A program made the translations under genes and the position numbers. The notes under the pieces are model-generated. The model was given only the letters and a program-made list of their open reading frames with translations. It was not told where the DNA came from and made no database searches. Below, one piece after another: positions 8,901 to 16,691 of a DNA stretch of 64,000 nt; within the stretch, counting starts at the first letter, position 1, and each line of letters starts with the position of its first letter. The DNA is from an uncultured Armatimonadota bacterium. Its GTDB lineage: Bacteria; Armatimonadota; Fimbriimonadia; Fimbriimonadales; Fimbriimonadaceae. Where the stretch lies: positions 62,001 to 126,000 of the forward strand of contig CAILEM010000060.1 of NCBI GenBank assembly GCA_903833215.1, read 5' to 3'.

Positions 8901-9738
8901 CACCGTGTTCAACGTAGCACCTGTGCCGGTGATTGGCGGTGGCTCCACCACTGGAACAGTCACTCTCAACGCAACGCCAACCTCGGACGTGGTCGTGTCT
9001 CTGATCTCATGGAACAACACGGTTGTCCCTGGGCCGGTTTCGCTCAAAGTCTTGGCGAATTCGAATCAAGGATCAGCGAAGATCGTCACGGCCCCCGTCG
9101 CAACGAACACTTCGGTTACCGTAGCCGCAAATCTCGATGGCTCTGCAGTGAACAACGTCTTCACTGTAAATGCAGCCCTCTCCAAGGTCGCCTTGAGTTC
9201 ATCGTCTGCGTACGGGGCTACAAACCTCACCGCAACAATCACGCTGACGATGCCAGCGCCGGTTGGCGGATTGACGGTGAAGCTTGCATGTGTCAACGGT
9301 CAGCTACTCACCCCGAACTGGGTGATCGGCGCTGGTCAAACGACATCAACATTCCCAGTCGCGACAAATGACCTGGCTGCGAACGCAACGCTCTCGTTGA
9401 CGGCGACGTTGGGTCCACAGTCGGTGAGTACCACCGCTACCGTGATGCCCAATCGGATCACGACCTTCGTCGTGAACCCAACGAGATATATCGGCAACTC
9501 AACTACCAAGGTGACGGCAACTGTCACGCTGATGGCTCCAGTTGTCTATGACGTGTACGTCAACGGGACATCGACCAACTCCGCGTTGGCTGGCCTTCCT
9601 GGTTTGATTACCATTCCAGCTGGAAAGGTATCGGCAGCGGTTGTGGTCACACACTCGAAGGCTACAAAATCGACGGCGGTGACTGTGACCGCCACCCGAG
9701 CCGGTGCCTCGAAGGCAGTGAACGTTACTGTCCAGTAG
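5992..9738 (+). CDS. Secreted RCC1-repeat protein with tandem Ig-like domains
   Basis: The 1248-residue exported protein begins at ATG 5992, seven bases after the strong ribosome-binding site GAAAGGAG (5977-5984). The frame stays open upstream but the ribosome site decides the start. A basic N-terminus and a hydrophobic stretch (LTYLAALVVGLSATATSQAQ) form a signal peptide. The next roughly 570 residues contain RCC1-type repeats, each with a core like VAWGxNxxGQ followed by VPAGLxxV, predicting a beta-propeller. The rest is tandem beta-sandwich-like segments recurring around SSDPSIT and SVVGGST phrases. No catalytic motif, LPXTG or PEP-CTERM anchor is visible. Adhesion or surface interaction is likely; the ligand is unknown. 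A terminator follows directly. Confidence 0.85.
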   Translation: MRAKTQVNPKPKRSWASRSGFGVRRGLTYLAALVVGLSATATSQAQVGPGGIAFFGDRVIKESIASTAPITQITGGTNFTFARRADGTAVSWGLNQNHQCDLPKGLTGITQVATGSLHTLILLSNGTVKAMGLNNYGQVDVPAGLSNVIQVAAGQYNSVALRSDGTVQVWGWLAAGLAPPVGLTGVVQIAAGEAHIVALKSDGSVVCWGQNTHGECNFPGGPNNVISISACYEHSGAVRSDGTITFWGANSYGESAVPAGLSSIQKIAVGPNHSLALKADGTVVGWGSNYAGERVPPAGLTNVKSLGAGSQASYAIDGTGKVIAWGNSDFGQTLVPSALYDIRKIAAGFGHVVMLKHDGSIAAWGRNSELQCDVSGLLTSGYSDVSAGTMHSALTGASFANKNLFGDNSWLQIAIPPNMGSVYDHYWAVGSTTYAHKIAGGVDGYGRSIEGELGLVSQGDFVQIAGGALHAVGLRPNGTVATAGSNSNGQLNVPAGLANITQVSAGTFHSLALGSNGLITGWGLNNAGQCTAPGNLLSPIQIGGGHEHSVALQASGTVAAWGGNSYGQLSGLDGLGGISQIGVGEYFTACLPNVSLSVAPYSVYGGKTATGTVFIPTPAPASGVSVLLTSSSSYASVPSAVVIPSGATSTTFAITTTNPDVVTQPVITALVKDVPQSALLTIKPTDFTMVTSIPSVVGGSTMPLTLSVVLAHPAPAGGATINVVSSDPSITVPSPIIIQSGQQSKQVALSDLRVHTATPVTITGSYANTVAVNSITVNPFQVTFMGLNPSTIVSGFPTTVSVTLNSVAANPVTVQLTSNNSAVIASPQTITVAANNNVGTLTVTPGVITTAVGMKLTASLDGSSVLRDFVVIPAVALATNVTSVIGGSTNPTTLTVTIPLPAPVGGASITLSSTDPSITFTNPLVIPSGQTTKTITLPVGRVHALTHLTISAAYSTSVAQIGFMVLPLQVTVFNVAPVPVIGGGSTTGTVTLNATPTSDVVVSLISWNNTVVPGPVSLKVLANSNQGSAKIVTAPVATNTSVTVAANLDGSAVNNVFTVNAALSKVALSSSSAYGATNLTATITLTMPAPVGGLTVKLACVNGQLLTPNWVIGAGQTTSTFPVATNDLAANATLSLTATLGPQSVSTTATVMPNRITTFVVNPTRYIGNSTTKVTATVTLMAPVVYDVYVNGTSTNSALAGLPGLITIPAGKVSAAVVVTHSKATKSTAVTVTATRAGASKAVNVTVQ

Positions 9739-9764
9739 GGTGGGCGACATAGCTTGCGCAAGGG

Positions 9765-9792
9765 AGACCCGGCTTTAGTCCGGGTCTTTTTT
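9765..9792 (+). terminator. Rho-independent terminator
   Basis: An 8-bp perfect stem (AGACCCGG, 9765-9772, with CCGGGTCT, 9780-9787) closes a 7-nt loop and runs into a T tract (9787-9792). It lies 27 bp after the stop of the secreted RCC1-repeat gene. Confidence 0.93.
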
Positions 9793-9885
9793 GCTTTTGG
9801 GTTCCGCGTACAATTCCAAGTTCATCCCCCGACCGGCTCGCTGTTCCATTCGTTCGCTTGCTCTATGCGTTAGCTGGTCTGGACG

Positions 9886-10030
9886 CTTACACCGCTTGGT
9901 GCTGTCTCTCCCCGATGTCCCGAACAGTGGCGCGCTGAATGTCCATCGACGAGCGAACGGCGACGATTATGGACAACGGGGAGAGACGAGTTGGACTTTC
10001 GCTTCCCGGAACCATGCGTGCGATTGGGGA
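9886..10030. repeat. Long hairpin repeat, copy B
   Basis: This is the shorter relative of the element at 1733-1945. Its arms (GTCTCTCCCCGATGTCC at 9904-9920 and GGACAACGGGGAGAGAC at 9971-9987) pair over 17 bp with one mismatch. The loop retains the GACGAGCGAACGGCGACG stretch also seen in copy A. Arm sequences differ from copy A at positions that keep pairing. The rest of the 9793-10205 gap holds only a second hairpin and no gene. Confidence 0.7.
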
Positions 10031-10156
10031 CTCGATGGTCACAACCTCTTCTGAATCCGTCCGAAAGCACCAAAGGTGCGCCCAATTATAGCGAAGGGCA
10101 TCGCCCTGGTGGCCCGTAACAACAAATTCCGCAGACCTGTCAGGGCGACCTATCTT

Positions 10157-10179
10157 GTCGGTGGGAAATGCCCACCGAC
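10157..10179 (-). terminator. Strong hairpin after the thioredoxin-like gene
   Basis: A perfect 9-bp stem (GTCGGTGGG with CCCACCGAC) closes a 5-nt loop about 27 bp beyond the stop of the thioredoxin-like gene at 10206. No T tract follows on the minus strand, so it may slow or end transcription but is not a textbook terminator. Confidence 0.4.
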
Positions 10180-10205
10180 TTCGTCAATCGCCAAAACCCG
10201 AAAAG

Positions 10206-10823
10206 CTATTTCGGCGCGGTGGCTTTGATGTTCAGCTTTGCGAGAATATCCACCAGGCTTTGCTCGTTACCAGAACCCACGAACGACCCTGCGATTTTGC
10301 CGTCGCGGTCGATGACGTACATCGTGGGAATTCCTGGAACCTTGTACAAACGCTTGGCGATGCTTGCTTTGCGGATGCCAGCACGGTCTCCTTCGGCTGG
10401 GTCGCGAACAAAGTTGAAGTGGTATTTCGTGCCGGCGTTCTTCCCCATCCACTCTTTGAAATCGGGCTTCTGATCCCACGTGTTGAGGCTGAGCACAACC
10501 ACGCCTTTATCTTTGATCTGCTGGTAAATCTTCTCAAGACCAGGCATCGATACTTGGCAAGGACCACACCAGCTAGCCCAGAAGTCGAGGATGACGACCT
10601 TTCCCTTGAGGTCGCTAAGGTTGACCTTCTTCTCATCAATTGTGAATGCACTGAAATCCGGAGCCTTCTCACCGGTGGGTACTCCCTTGAACTCGAACGC
10701 CGGTGGGCGCGCCGCTGTCCCTGTATTCACTGCCTGTGCAGGCAGCGATTGCTGGGCGCAGGCAACAGCAGCAAGGCCCAAAACAGTGGCAAAAATTCCT
10801 GACAATCTACTTATTGCTTTCAT
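10206..10823 (-). CDS. Exported TlpA-like thiol-disulfide oxidoreductase
   Basis: This 205-residue exported thioredoxin-fold protein probably reduces or shuffles disulfides outside the cytoplasm. I start it at the ATG complementary to 10821-10823, which begins a clear signal peptide (MKAISRLSGIFATVLGLAAV, then ACAQQ). The mature part has the AhpC/TSA-like entry (GEKAPDFSAF) and the active-site WASWCGPC with C86 and C89. The cis-proline loop (VPGIPTMYVIDRDGK) is intact. It stands alone with no cytochrome biogenesis genes nearby, so the partner is unknown. The frame is open upstream for 19 codons but those lack signal-peptide character. Confidence 0.9.
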   Translation of the reverse strand: MKAISRLSGIFATVLGLAAVACAQQSLPAQAVNTGTAARPPAFEFKGVPTGEKAPDFSAFTIDEKKVNLSDLKGKVVILDFWASWCGPCQVSMPGLEKIYQQIKDKGVVVLSLNTWDQKPDFKEWMGKNAGTKYHFNFVRDPAEGDRAGIRKASIAKRLYKVPGIPTMYVIDRDGKIAGSFVGSGNEQSLVDILAKLNIKATAPK

Positions 10824-10894
10824 AAACTTCTTGGGGTCGCGAGCGTTTCCATAATACAGCGGATTTCGGCCGATACTCATTGTAAGAATCCTGA

Positions 10895-11320
10895 CTAAAC
10901 CTTGAGACGCATGATAAACTCTCGAGCAGAGATGATCTCAGTGGTGCTAATTCGCACCAACGTCAGCAGGTCCTCATCTCCGGAAACGAGGAAATCGGCA
11001 TGCCCTCCGCAAGCCAACTCAAGGTACTTGTTGTCTCCCGGATCGCGGCATATGTCCACTTTCGGCATGTTGCCGATTCGCTCGCTTAGCGAAGCGATAG
11101 CTGCAAATGCTGATGCCCGAGCCTCTCTGGTCACCCATCGATCGAATTTTTGCCTGGAGAGGACAGCGGCCAACTCATCTAGAGTCTCAATCGACTGCAA
11201 AATAGTGCAGTGCGAGATTGCCAAGGAGAGCATTTTCCCGGGCAGTGAATTCGGAAACATCAAGCCACTCACGATCACATTTGTGTCGAGAACGACTCTA
11301 GGCTCACTCTTCGTCGGCAA
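10895..11320 (-). CDS. PIN-domain toxin (TIGR00305-like family)
   Basis: A 141-residue PIN ribonuclease with N-terminal RVVLDTNVIVSGLMFP and a later CRDPGDNKYLELA motif followed by ADFLVSGDEDLL. Both are hallmarks of the putative toxin PIN family TIGR00305. The acidic residues for metal binding are present. Its start overlaps the 3' end of the upstream small gene by 17 bp, the usual antitoxin-toxin order. It probably cleaves RNA when released from the antitoxin. The target is unknown. Confidence 0.88.
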   Translation of the reverse strand: MPTKSEPRVVLDTNVIVSGLMFPNSLPGKMLSLAISHCTILQSIETLDELAAVLSRQKFDRWVTREARASAFAAIASLSERIGNMPKVDICRDPGDNKYLELACGGHADFLVSGDEDLLTLVRISTTEIISAREFIMRLKV

Positions 11321-11540
11321 GGATATCTTCCAATATTTCGAGGCTTAAGCCGCTTCTCTGAGCTTCTTGACCTAGCCGCGCCTGGGCCATATTGAACTGA
11401 GATATTGCCTCTTCCTTGGAGCGAGTACCTAGAAACTCAATGAATACTCTAATAGCCAAGTTGCGCTCAGCTTCTGATGCGTGGACGAATGCATCTGCGA
11501 CATCCGGAGAAACTGGGATTGAGATTTGACTGAGTGCCAT
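11304..11540 (-). CDS. Probable antitoxin partner of the PIN toxin
   Basis: A 78-residue protein encoded just upstream of, and overlapping, the PIN toxin gene. From the internal ATG at 11540 it reads MALSQISIPVSPDVADAFVH; the frame is open to 11567 but the shorter form fits the family better. The short N-terminal strand followed by helices resembles a ribbon-helix-helix DNA-binding fold. The acidic C-terminus (SLEILEDILADEE) suits toxin binding. The assignment rests mainly on gene order and overlap. Confidence 0.72.
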   Translation of the reverse strand: MALSQISIPVSPDVADAFVHASEAERNLAIRVFIEFLGTRSKEEAISQFNMAQARLGQEAQRSGLSLEILEDILADEE

Positions 11541-11633
11541 TGAAAGATAATACGACGGGAAGGTCAAGATTCGACATCCAAGCTGGAAAAGATTGTTCTA
11601 TGTCTCAGGGCGCTGTTGACCTTTCAAACACCT

Positions 11634-14129
11634 TTAGTCGCTGGTATTGGCGTTCATGAACCACTTTCTCAGGAGCGATTCGACTTGCCCAGCCTTGACC
11701 GTACTCATGTCGATCGCGCCGACGTGCTCGGGGTAAGCCATGATCTCCAACAGGTGTCGAATCGCGACTAGGCTTGACTCCTCATACAATGCATACAACC
11801 CGACGCGATCGGTAGACGCGAGTGGCTTCTGGGGCGAGACTTCCGGCCACGGTTTGTCAGGAGTCCAGGGGACCACGTCGAGACAGAGGCTGGGTAGTAC
11901 ATGTATCACCGAGCTTCTTGGTTGAACGTAAATCGGCAACGTAATCCCTGAGAGCATGGCCGTGAAGCGATTGATCGCATCGGCATTTATCTTCGAACGA
12001 TAGGCGCACCACTGCTCCGGAATCGGCTGCATTAACAGGCTCGGACTTCCCGGCCTGTAATCGTAGTGTCCCAGGTTTCCGTCAATGAAGAACGGTTGCG
12101 AGATGTCGAAGTTGAGTTCGATATCGGGAGTGGCGACGTCGATTGGATCCACTCCATGAGCACGAAGAAAGCTTAATCGCATGGATTCCGAGTAACCGAA
12201 TTCGTTCAGAACGGCTAGCCAGTTCTCATAGAACGAACCCCAACTGATGCGCGAATCAGTCAGTTCGTATCCCAACGGCCTAGATTCAATGAGGACAAGC
12301 CCGTTCAGCCCAGGCGTGCGCGCTAGTGACGCAAGTTCCGTCCAACGACGCTCGACACCGGGGTCCAAATGGTCTACAAGATCGTAAATTGGCGGTGGCC
12401 CAAGACCGGACGCATCACCCATCGATTGGGCCCTCTGCCAATCCGGTTCTAGAGCCCGCCTGGCCGCAAGTTGGGTACCGGTATCACCAAGGATATTCAA
12501 ATCTTGGACATTTCTCGAAGTCCCAGAAAGCGCTTTCCATGGCCGGATGACCAGACTTACCTTTAGCCCAGATTTCACAGCGGCTGAGACGGCTTCCTTG
12601 TGGTGCGTTTCAAGCCAGACCTGCTTGAATCCATGTCTTCGCGCCGCGTCCAGCACCATCTCCGCCTCGTGTTTGCTTTCCGCTCGCACAATCAGTCGAT
12701 GCCTACCTGTCACTCCCGGTGCGGTGGGGTTGATTTTGATCTCAGGCTCAACCTTGGGTGCATCTGGAACCCTAAACGACATGCGCTGCCCGAGAGATTC
12801 CCCAGAAAGTTGTTGTCCACTTGGGAGTACAAGCACGTACTCAATCACCGACTCTATGCCAACGTGGTGAAGATCAAACGGGTCTGCTCTCCTCTGAACG
12901 GCAGCATGGCTGATGAGATCACGCATCGGTTGAGTCAAGTCGGCAGTCGGAACCAGCTCCTCTGTATCCAGACTCAAAAGGGCTCGGTCATTCGGCGCGA
13001 ATGGGCTCTTCTCGTCAAAACCGACCTTTGACAATGCACCAGACTTCCCAATTTGGCTATGCCAAAGCCGCTGTCGCCTGTGTAGTTCCCTGTTTACAGT
13101 AGCGCTCCAAGCGGCGAACTTCAGTTTGCGCACGCCCATGCCCGCGATCTCGGAGGTAAGCACAAAGCTAGGACCGACCTTTCGATAGGTACCAGTGACG
13201 CATAGTGCCAGCCCTTTGAGCAAATCGCTCGCCTTGGCTTTTGCTCCCCAGCACTTCACTTTCAGCCCGGATACCCGTATGTCCGAAAGAAGTTCCATGC
13301 CGGTTACAGACCCGACCGCTTGAAGAACACCTTTGATGGTTGCTTCCGCAGGCAGGTTCACTTCCGTGTTGAGGACGGGGTCGCGATAGTTAAGCTGGGA
13401 GGGCTTGAGTTCGTTGGGGACAGACTTTCGCGGTTCGATGCCAAAATTCGTTCTATAGCCTGAGTCACGTAAGTTGATCGTCTTATCGCCCGGTTTGCCG
13501 CGCCACTCATGGGGAGATAGCACAGAATAGCTCCTCGGATTTTCTTGGATAATCAAGTGGAATAGCAGCCCAGACTGCAGCTTCAACTTGACGGAATCGA
13601 GTTGGTCGCCAGTAAGCGTCTGCTCGTCAACCTGTTTTCCGAGAGTGCTGTCACCATCGACGATGTGAGTTGTGTACGTCAGGCTTGGTCCCAGGATCGA
13701 TTTGAACACCTTGACCTGCTCGCCCTGGAGATCTGATATTCCAATGCCTCCAGCCGCCCCAGTTTTGGCTTGTTCTGGGGTGAGGGTGGAAACAAGATAG
13801 AGGACCTTATCAGTGCGCGCTAAGCCGTCGTACAGGTTCGGCTCCTGGAGGAGCGAATCGTCAATCAGAACCATATCTCGGGGAACGATGGCCGTGATGG
13901 AACCGAGACTGGCAGGCTTTCTATCAAAGAGGTTCAAGGAAGCTGCCCCGTGCTTCGCCCTGACATGATCCGGATCAACCACGATCATCGGCCCCGATTT
14001 GGAAGCATCCCAGCCATGGCCGGATAGGTAGTCAGACAGGCTGTCGGTGCTCTGTCCCGTCTGCCCAAGCGTGGACAAGGCTATTGCGAGAAGGGATGCG
14101 CCTTTGATCCAGAGCCCAGAAATAACCAT
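11634..14129 (-). CDS. Large exported protein with STN-like and TIM-barrel-like parts, function unknown
   Basis: The 831-residue protein starts with a signal peptide (MVISGLWIKGASLLAIALST, cleavage after TLGQTGQS). I do not recognise a named family. At about residues 260-335, the pattern LLSDIRVSGLKVKCWGAKA, then DLLKGLALCV and YRKVGPSFVLTSE, resembles a secretin/TonB short N-terminal (STN) domain. From about residue 480 on, strands such as FKQVWLETHH and GLKVSLVIRPWKA, and a later SWGSFYENWLAVLNEF, resemble the TIM barrels of uncharacterised glycosidase-like proteins. No catalytic pair can be assigned. It is divergent from the sugar ABC transporter, so a role in glycan sensing or breakdown is possible but unproven. 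Confidence 0.6.
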   Translation of the reverse strand: MVISGLWIKGASLLAIALSTLGQTGQSTDSLSDYLSGHGWDASKSGPMIVVDPDHVRAKHGAASLNLFDRKPASLGSITAIVPRDMVLIDDSLLQEPNLYDGLARTDKVLYLVSTLTPEQAKTGAAGGIGISDLQGEQVKVFKSILGPSLTYTTHIVDGDSTLGKQVDEQTLTGDQLDSVKLKLQSGLLFHLIIQENPRSYSVLSPHEWRGKPGDKTINLRDSGYRTNFGIEPRKSVPNELKPSQLNYRDPVLNTEVNLPAEATIKGVLQAVGSVTGMELLSDIRVSGLKVKCWGAKAKASDLLKGLALCVTGTYRKVGPSFVLTSEIAGMGVRKLKFAAWSATVNRELHRRQRLWHSQIGKSGALSKVGFDEKSPFAPNDRALLSLDTEELVPTADLTQPMRDLISHAAVQRRADPFDLHHVGIESVIEYVLVLPSGQQLSGESLGQRMSFRVPDAPKVEPEIKINPTAPGVTGRHRLIVRAESKHEAEMVLDAARRHGFKQVWLETHHKEAVSAAVKSGLKVSLVIRPWKALSGTSRNVQDLNILGDTGTQLAARRALEPDWQRAQSMGDASGLGPPPIYDLVDHLDPGVERRWTELASLARTPGLNGLVLIESRPLGYELTDSRISWGSFYENWLAVLNEFGYSESMRLSFLRAHGVDPIDVATPDIELNFDISQPFFIDGNLGHYDYRPGSPSLLMQPIPEQWCAYRSKINADAINRFTAMLSGITLPIYVQPRSSVIHVLPSLCLDVVPWTPDKPWPEVSPQKPLASTDRVGLYALYEESSLVAIRHLLEIMAYPEHVGAIDMSTVKAGQVESLLRKWFMNANTSD

Positions 14130-14285
14130 CTGTCACTACCTAACCGGTCGAACAATAGTTTAGCGATCTTATGGCCCAAGCCAGCGTCCTAAACGTGTGC
14201 AAGGAGTCGTCGTTGTGCAATTTTTACCCTCCGGTGGAAACAAGATTCGACATGAATCCCAGAACGACTCCGCACTAATGGTTCG

Positions 14286-16691
14286 ATGTTGAACAGAAAA
14301 CTTAGCGTTGCTGCACTCTCTCTTCTGTTGATGACGTCTGCGATGAGCAGGGGCCAACAGACGTTGTCGGTATGGGGAGCTCAGCTGGGACCCGATACGA
14401 TCGCGGGAACCCTTGCCGTGGCGCAGGCTTTTGAGGCTCGTCACCCGGGTGTCCATGTGCGAATGCTTGGACTCGGTGCCGGGCACATGAATCCCCAAAA
14501 ACTCCTTACTGCCATTGTCGGCGGTTCTCCTCCTGATGTGGTGGTTCAGGCCCGATTCAACATTAGCGATTGGGCCAGTCGAGGAGCGTTTGTGTCACTC
14601 GACCCTTTTCTGGAAAGGGATCGCAAGGATCCCAATTGCCCAAAGAGGGAAGCCTACTACACAGCTGCATGGGACGAGGCGGTCTACAAAAACAGTGTTT
14701 ATGGCATCCCAACTGGCGCCGATGACCGTGCCCTCTATTGGAACAAGGCAATTTTTCGCGAGAATAAGGACGCCCTTTCGGCGGCAGGACTCGATTGGCA
14801 ACGTCCGCCGAGAACGTGGTCGGAGATGCTTCGATATTCGAAGGTCCTGACGATTCCCGGAAAGCGAGCTGGTTTCATTCCAAATTTTGGCAACGCTTGG
14901 CTCTACCTTTACGCGTTTCAGAACGACTCCTACTTCCTAACACCGGATGGATCTCGCTGCACGCTGGCCACCCCAGAGACCGCGGAAGCCCTTAAGTTCA
15001 TGAAGGATGGTTACGATCTTCTTGGGGGATACACTGCTGCCACCGCTTTTCAATCCGGCTTTCAGGGGAAAGAAAATGACCCGTTCCTCACCGGTCAAGT
15101 TGTCATGAAGATCGATGGTGACTGGTCGTTACCTGGCATCGCCCGCTATGGTCCCACACTCGACTTTGGCGTTGCGCCTCCTCCCGTGCCCGATGATCGC
15201 CTTGCACGAAAGGGTCGATTCGCCAACGATCCGGATCCATTCCTCACCTGGTCAGGTGGCTTTAGCTTGGCGATGCCTAGGGGCTGCCCAAACAGAGACC
15301 TTGCTTGGGAGTTCATCAAATTCGGATCCAGTCTGGAAGGTCGACTGATTGAGAATGCTGCCCAGGCGGCCGCCGATCACGCGAAAGGTCGGCTATATCT
15401 GCCGAGAATTCAGGGCCTCAAGGCTGCGAACGAAGCACTTTATCGAATCTACAAACCTCGACAAGCCAAGTTCGCTGACTCCCTGCAAGTGCACATCGAC
15501 TTAATGAAGTCATCTCGTTATCGACCTCCCACCATCGTTGGCCAACTCCTTTGGGATGAGCATGTTAGGGCAACTGAGCAAGTCCTTCTCGGGAAGGCAG
15601 AACCGATGGAGGCGCTTCTCGACGGGCAAAAGAAGGTCCAGCGCGGGCTCGACGTCCTCGTAAAAAAGCAGAAGCTCAGCGTCGTTCCCATGTGGATTGT
15701 CGGCGCAATCGCAATCAGCTTATTGTCGATTGGGATCGGGCTCTGGGGCAGAACATGGAGGCGAGCGCGCCTTGGCAAACTGTCCCGATACGAGGCGAAG
15801 TGGGGAATTTTCTGTGTTGCCCCTTGGATTGTCGGTTTCCTTGTCTTCACTGCCGAACCGATGATTGCATCGCTGTTCTTCAGCTTTACCGATTACGACG
15901 TTCTATCTCCGCCGCGTTGGGTGGGGCTGCGTAATTTCGCGGAATTGGCTACCGACGATCGCGCCAACATTTTCAAAGCGTTTGGTAACGCCGCGTATAT
16001 GGCTGGGATCGGGGTGCCATTAGGGCTGTTCACTGGACTCGCTGTCGCAATGCTGCTCAACTCAGCTGTGCGCGGCATGCGGTTCTACCGCACGGTCTTT
16101 TATCTTCCCGCGATTGTTCCGGTCGTCGCTAGTTCGGTTCTCTGGATTTGGCTGCTGACACCCGACCCAAACAAGGGCCTGATCAACGCCGTGTGGCGAG
16201 ATACGGTTGGTGCCTGGATCCATGCCCCCTTACCGGGTTGGTTGGCGGCAGAATCATGGGCGAAGCCCGCATTGATCCTGATGGGAGTTTGGGGAGCCGG
16301 TAGCGGAATGATCCTTTGGCTCGCTGGACTGAAGAACATCCCAAGGAGCCTGTATGAAGCGGCGGAGATTGACGGCGCCAATAAACGTAATCTCTTCTTC
16401 ACGGTCACCCTCCCGATGCTGAGTCCGGTGATGTTCTTCAACGTCGTGATGGGCTTGATCGGCGCCGTACAAGAGTTCGATAGGGTGTACGTCATGGCGG
16501 GCGATGACGCCAACGGCCCAAACGATTCGCTGCTGGTGCCTGCCAAGTACCTGTTTACCAATGCCTTCAGCTACTTCAAAATGGGCTACGCAAGCTCTTT
16601 GGCGTGGACACTTTTCGCCGTCATCTTGCTCGTCACGCTTTTGCAATTCTCGGTCTCGAGATTCTGGGTCTTTGAGGAGACATCCTCATGA
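14286..16691 (+). CDS. Sugar ABC transporter: solute-binding protein fused to MalF-type permease
   Basis: The 801-residue protein joins two normally separate parts. Residues 1-24 form a signal peptide and about 25-450 are an extracellular family 1 sugar-binding protein (TLSVWGAQLGPD, then FEARHPGVHVRM and GGSPPDVVV). After a TM segment (about 463-485), residues about 500-800 are a MalF-type permease with the EAA loop EAAEIDGANKRNLFFTVTLP that contacts the ATPase. Fusion would fix one binding domain per permease. The next gene overlaps by 4 nt and encodes the second permease. No ATPase gene lies in the window, so a shared MsmK/UgpC-type ATPase elsewhere is likely. The neighbouring glycosidase suggests an oligosaccharide substrate. 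Confidence 0.93.
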   Translation: MLNRKLSVAALSLLLMTSAMSRGQQTLSVWGAQLGPDTIAGTLAVAQAFEARHPGVHVRMLGLGAGHMNPQKLLTAIVGGSPPDVVVQARFNISDWASRGAFVSLDPFLERDRKDPNCPKREAYYTAAWDEAVYKNSVYGIPTGADDRALYWNKAIFRENKDALSAAGLDWQRPPRTWSEMLRYSKVLTIPGKRAGFIPNFGNAWLYLYAFQNDSYFLTPDGSRCTLATPETAEALKFMKDGYDLLGGYTAATAFQSGFQGKENDPFLTGQVVMKIDGDWSLPGIARYGPTLDFGVAPPPVPDDRLARKGRFANDPDPFLTWSGGFSLAMPRGCPNRDLAWEFIKFGSSLEGRLIENAAQAAADHAKGRLYLPRIQGLKAANEALYRIYKPRQAKFADSLQVHIDLMKSSRYRPPTIVGQLLWDEHVRATEQVLLGKAEPMEALLDGQKKVQRGLDVLVKKQKLSVVPMWIVGAIAISLLSIGIGLWGRTWRRARLGKLSRYEAKWGIFCVAPWIVGFLVFTAEPMIASLFFSFTDYDVLSPPRWVGLRNFAELATDDRANIFKAFGNAAYMAGIGVPLGLFTGLAVAMLLNSAVRGMRFYRTVFYLPAIVPVVASSVLWIWLLTPDPNKGLINAVWRDTVGAWIHAPLPGWLAAESWAKPALILMGVWGAGSGMILWLAGLKNIPRSLYEAAEIDGANKRNLFFTVTLPMLSPVMFFNVVMGLIGAVQEFDRVYVMAGDDANGPNDSLLVPAKYLFTNAFSYFKMGYASSLAWTLFAVILLVTLLQFSVSRFWVFEETSS

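Noticed and set aside
12547-13031. Plus-strand frames antisense to the 831-residue exported protein
   Set aside because: Shadow frames; the minus-strand frame has a signal peptide and continuous coding character.
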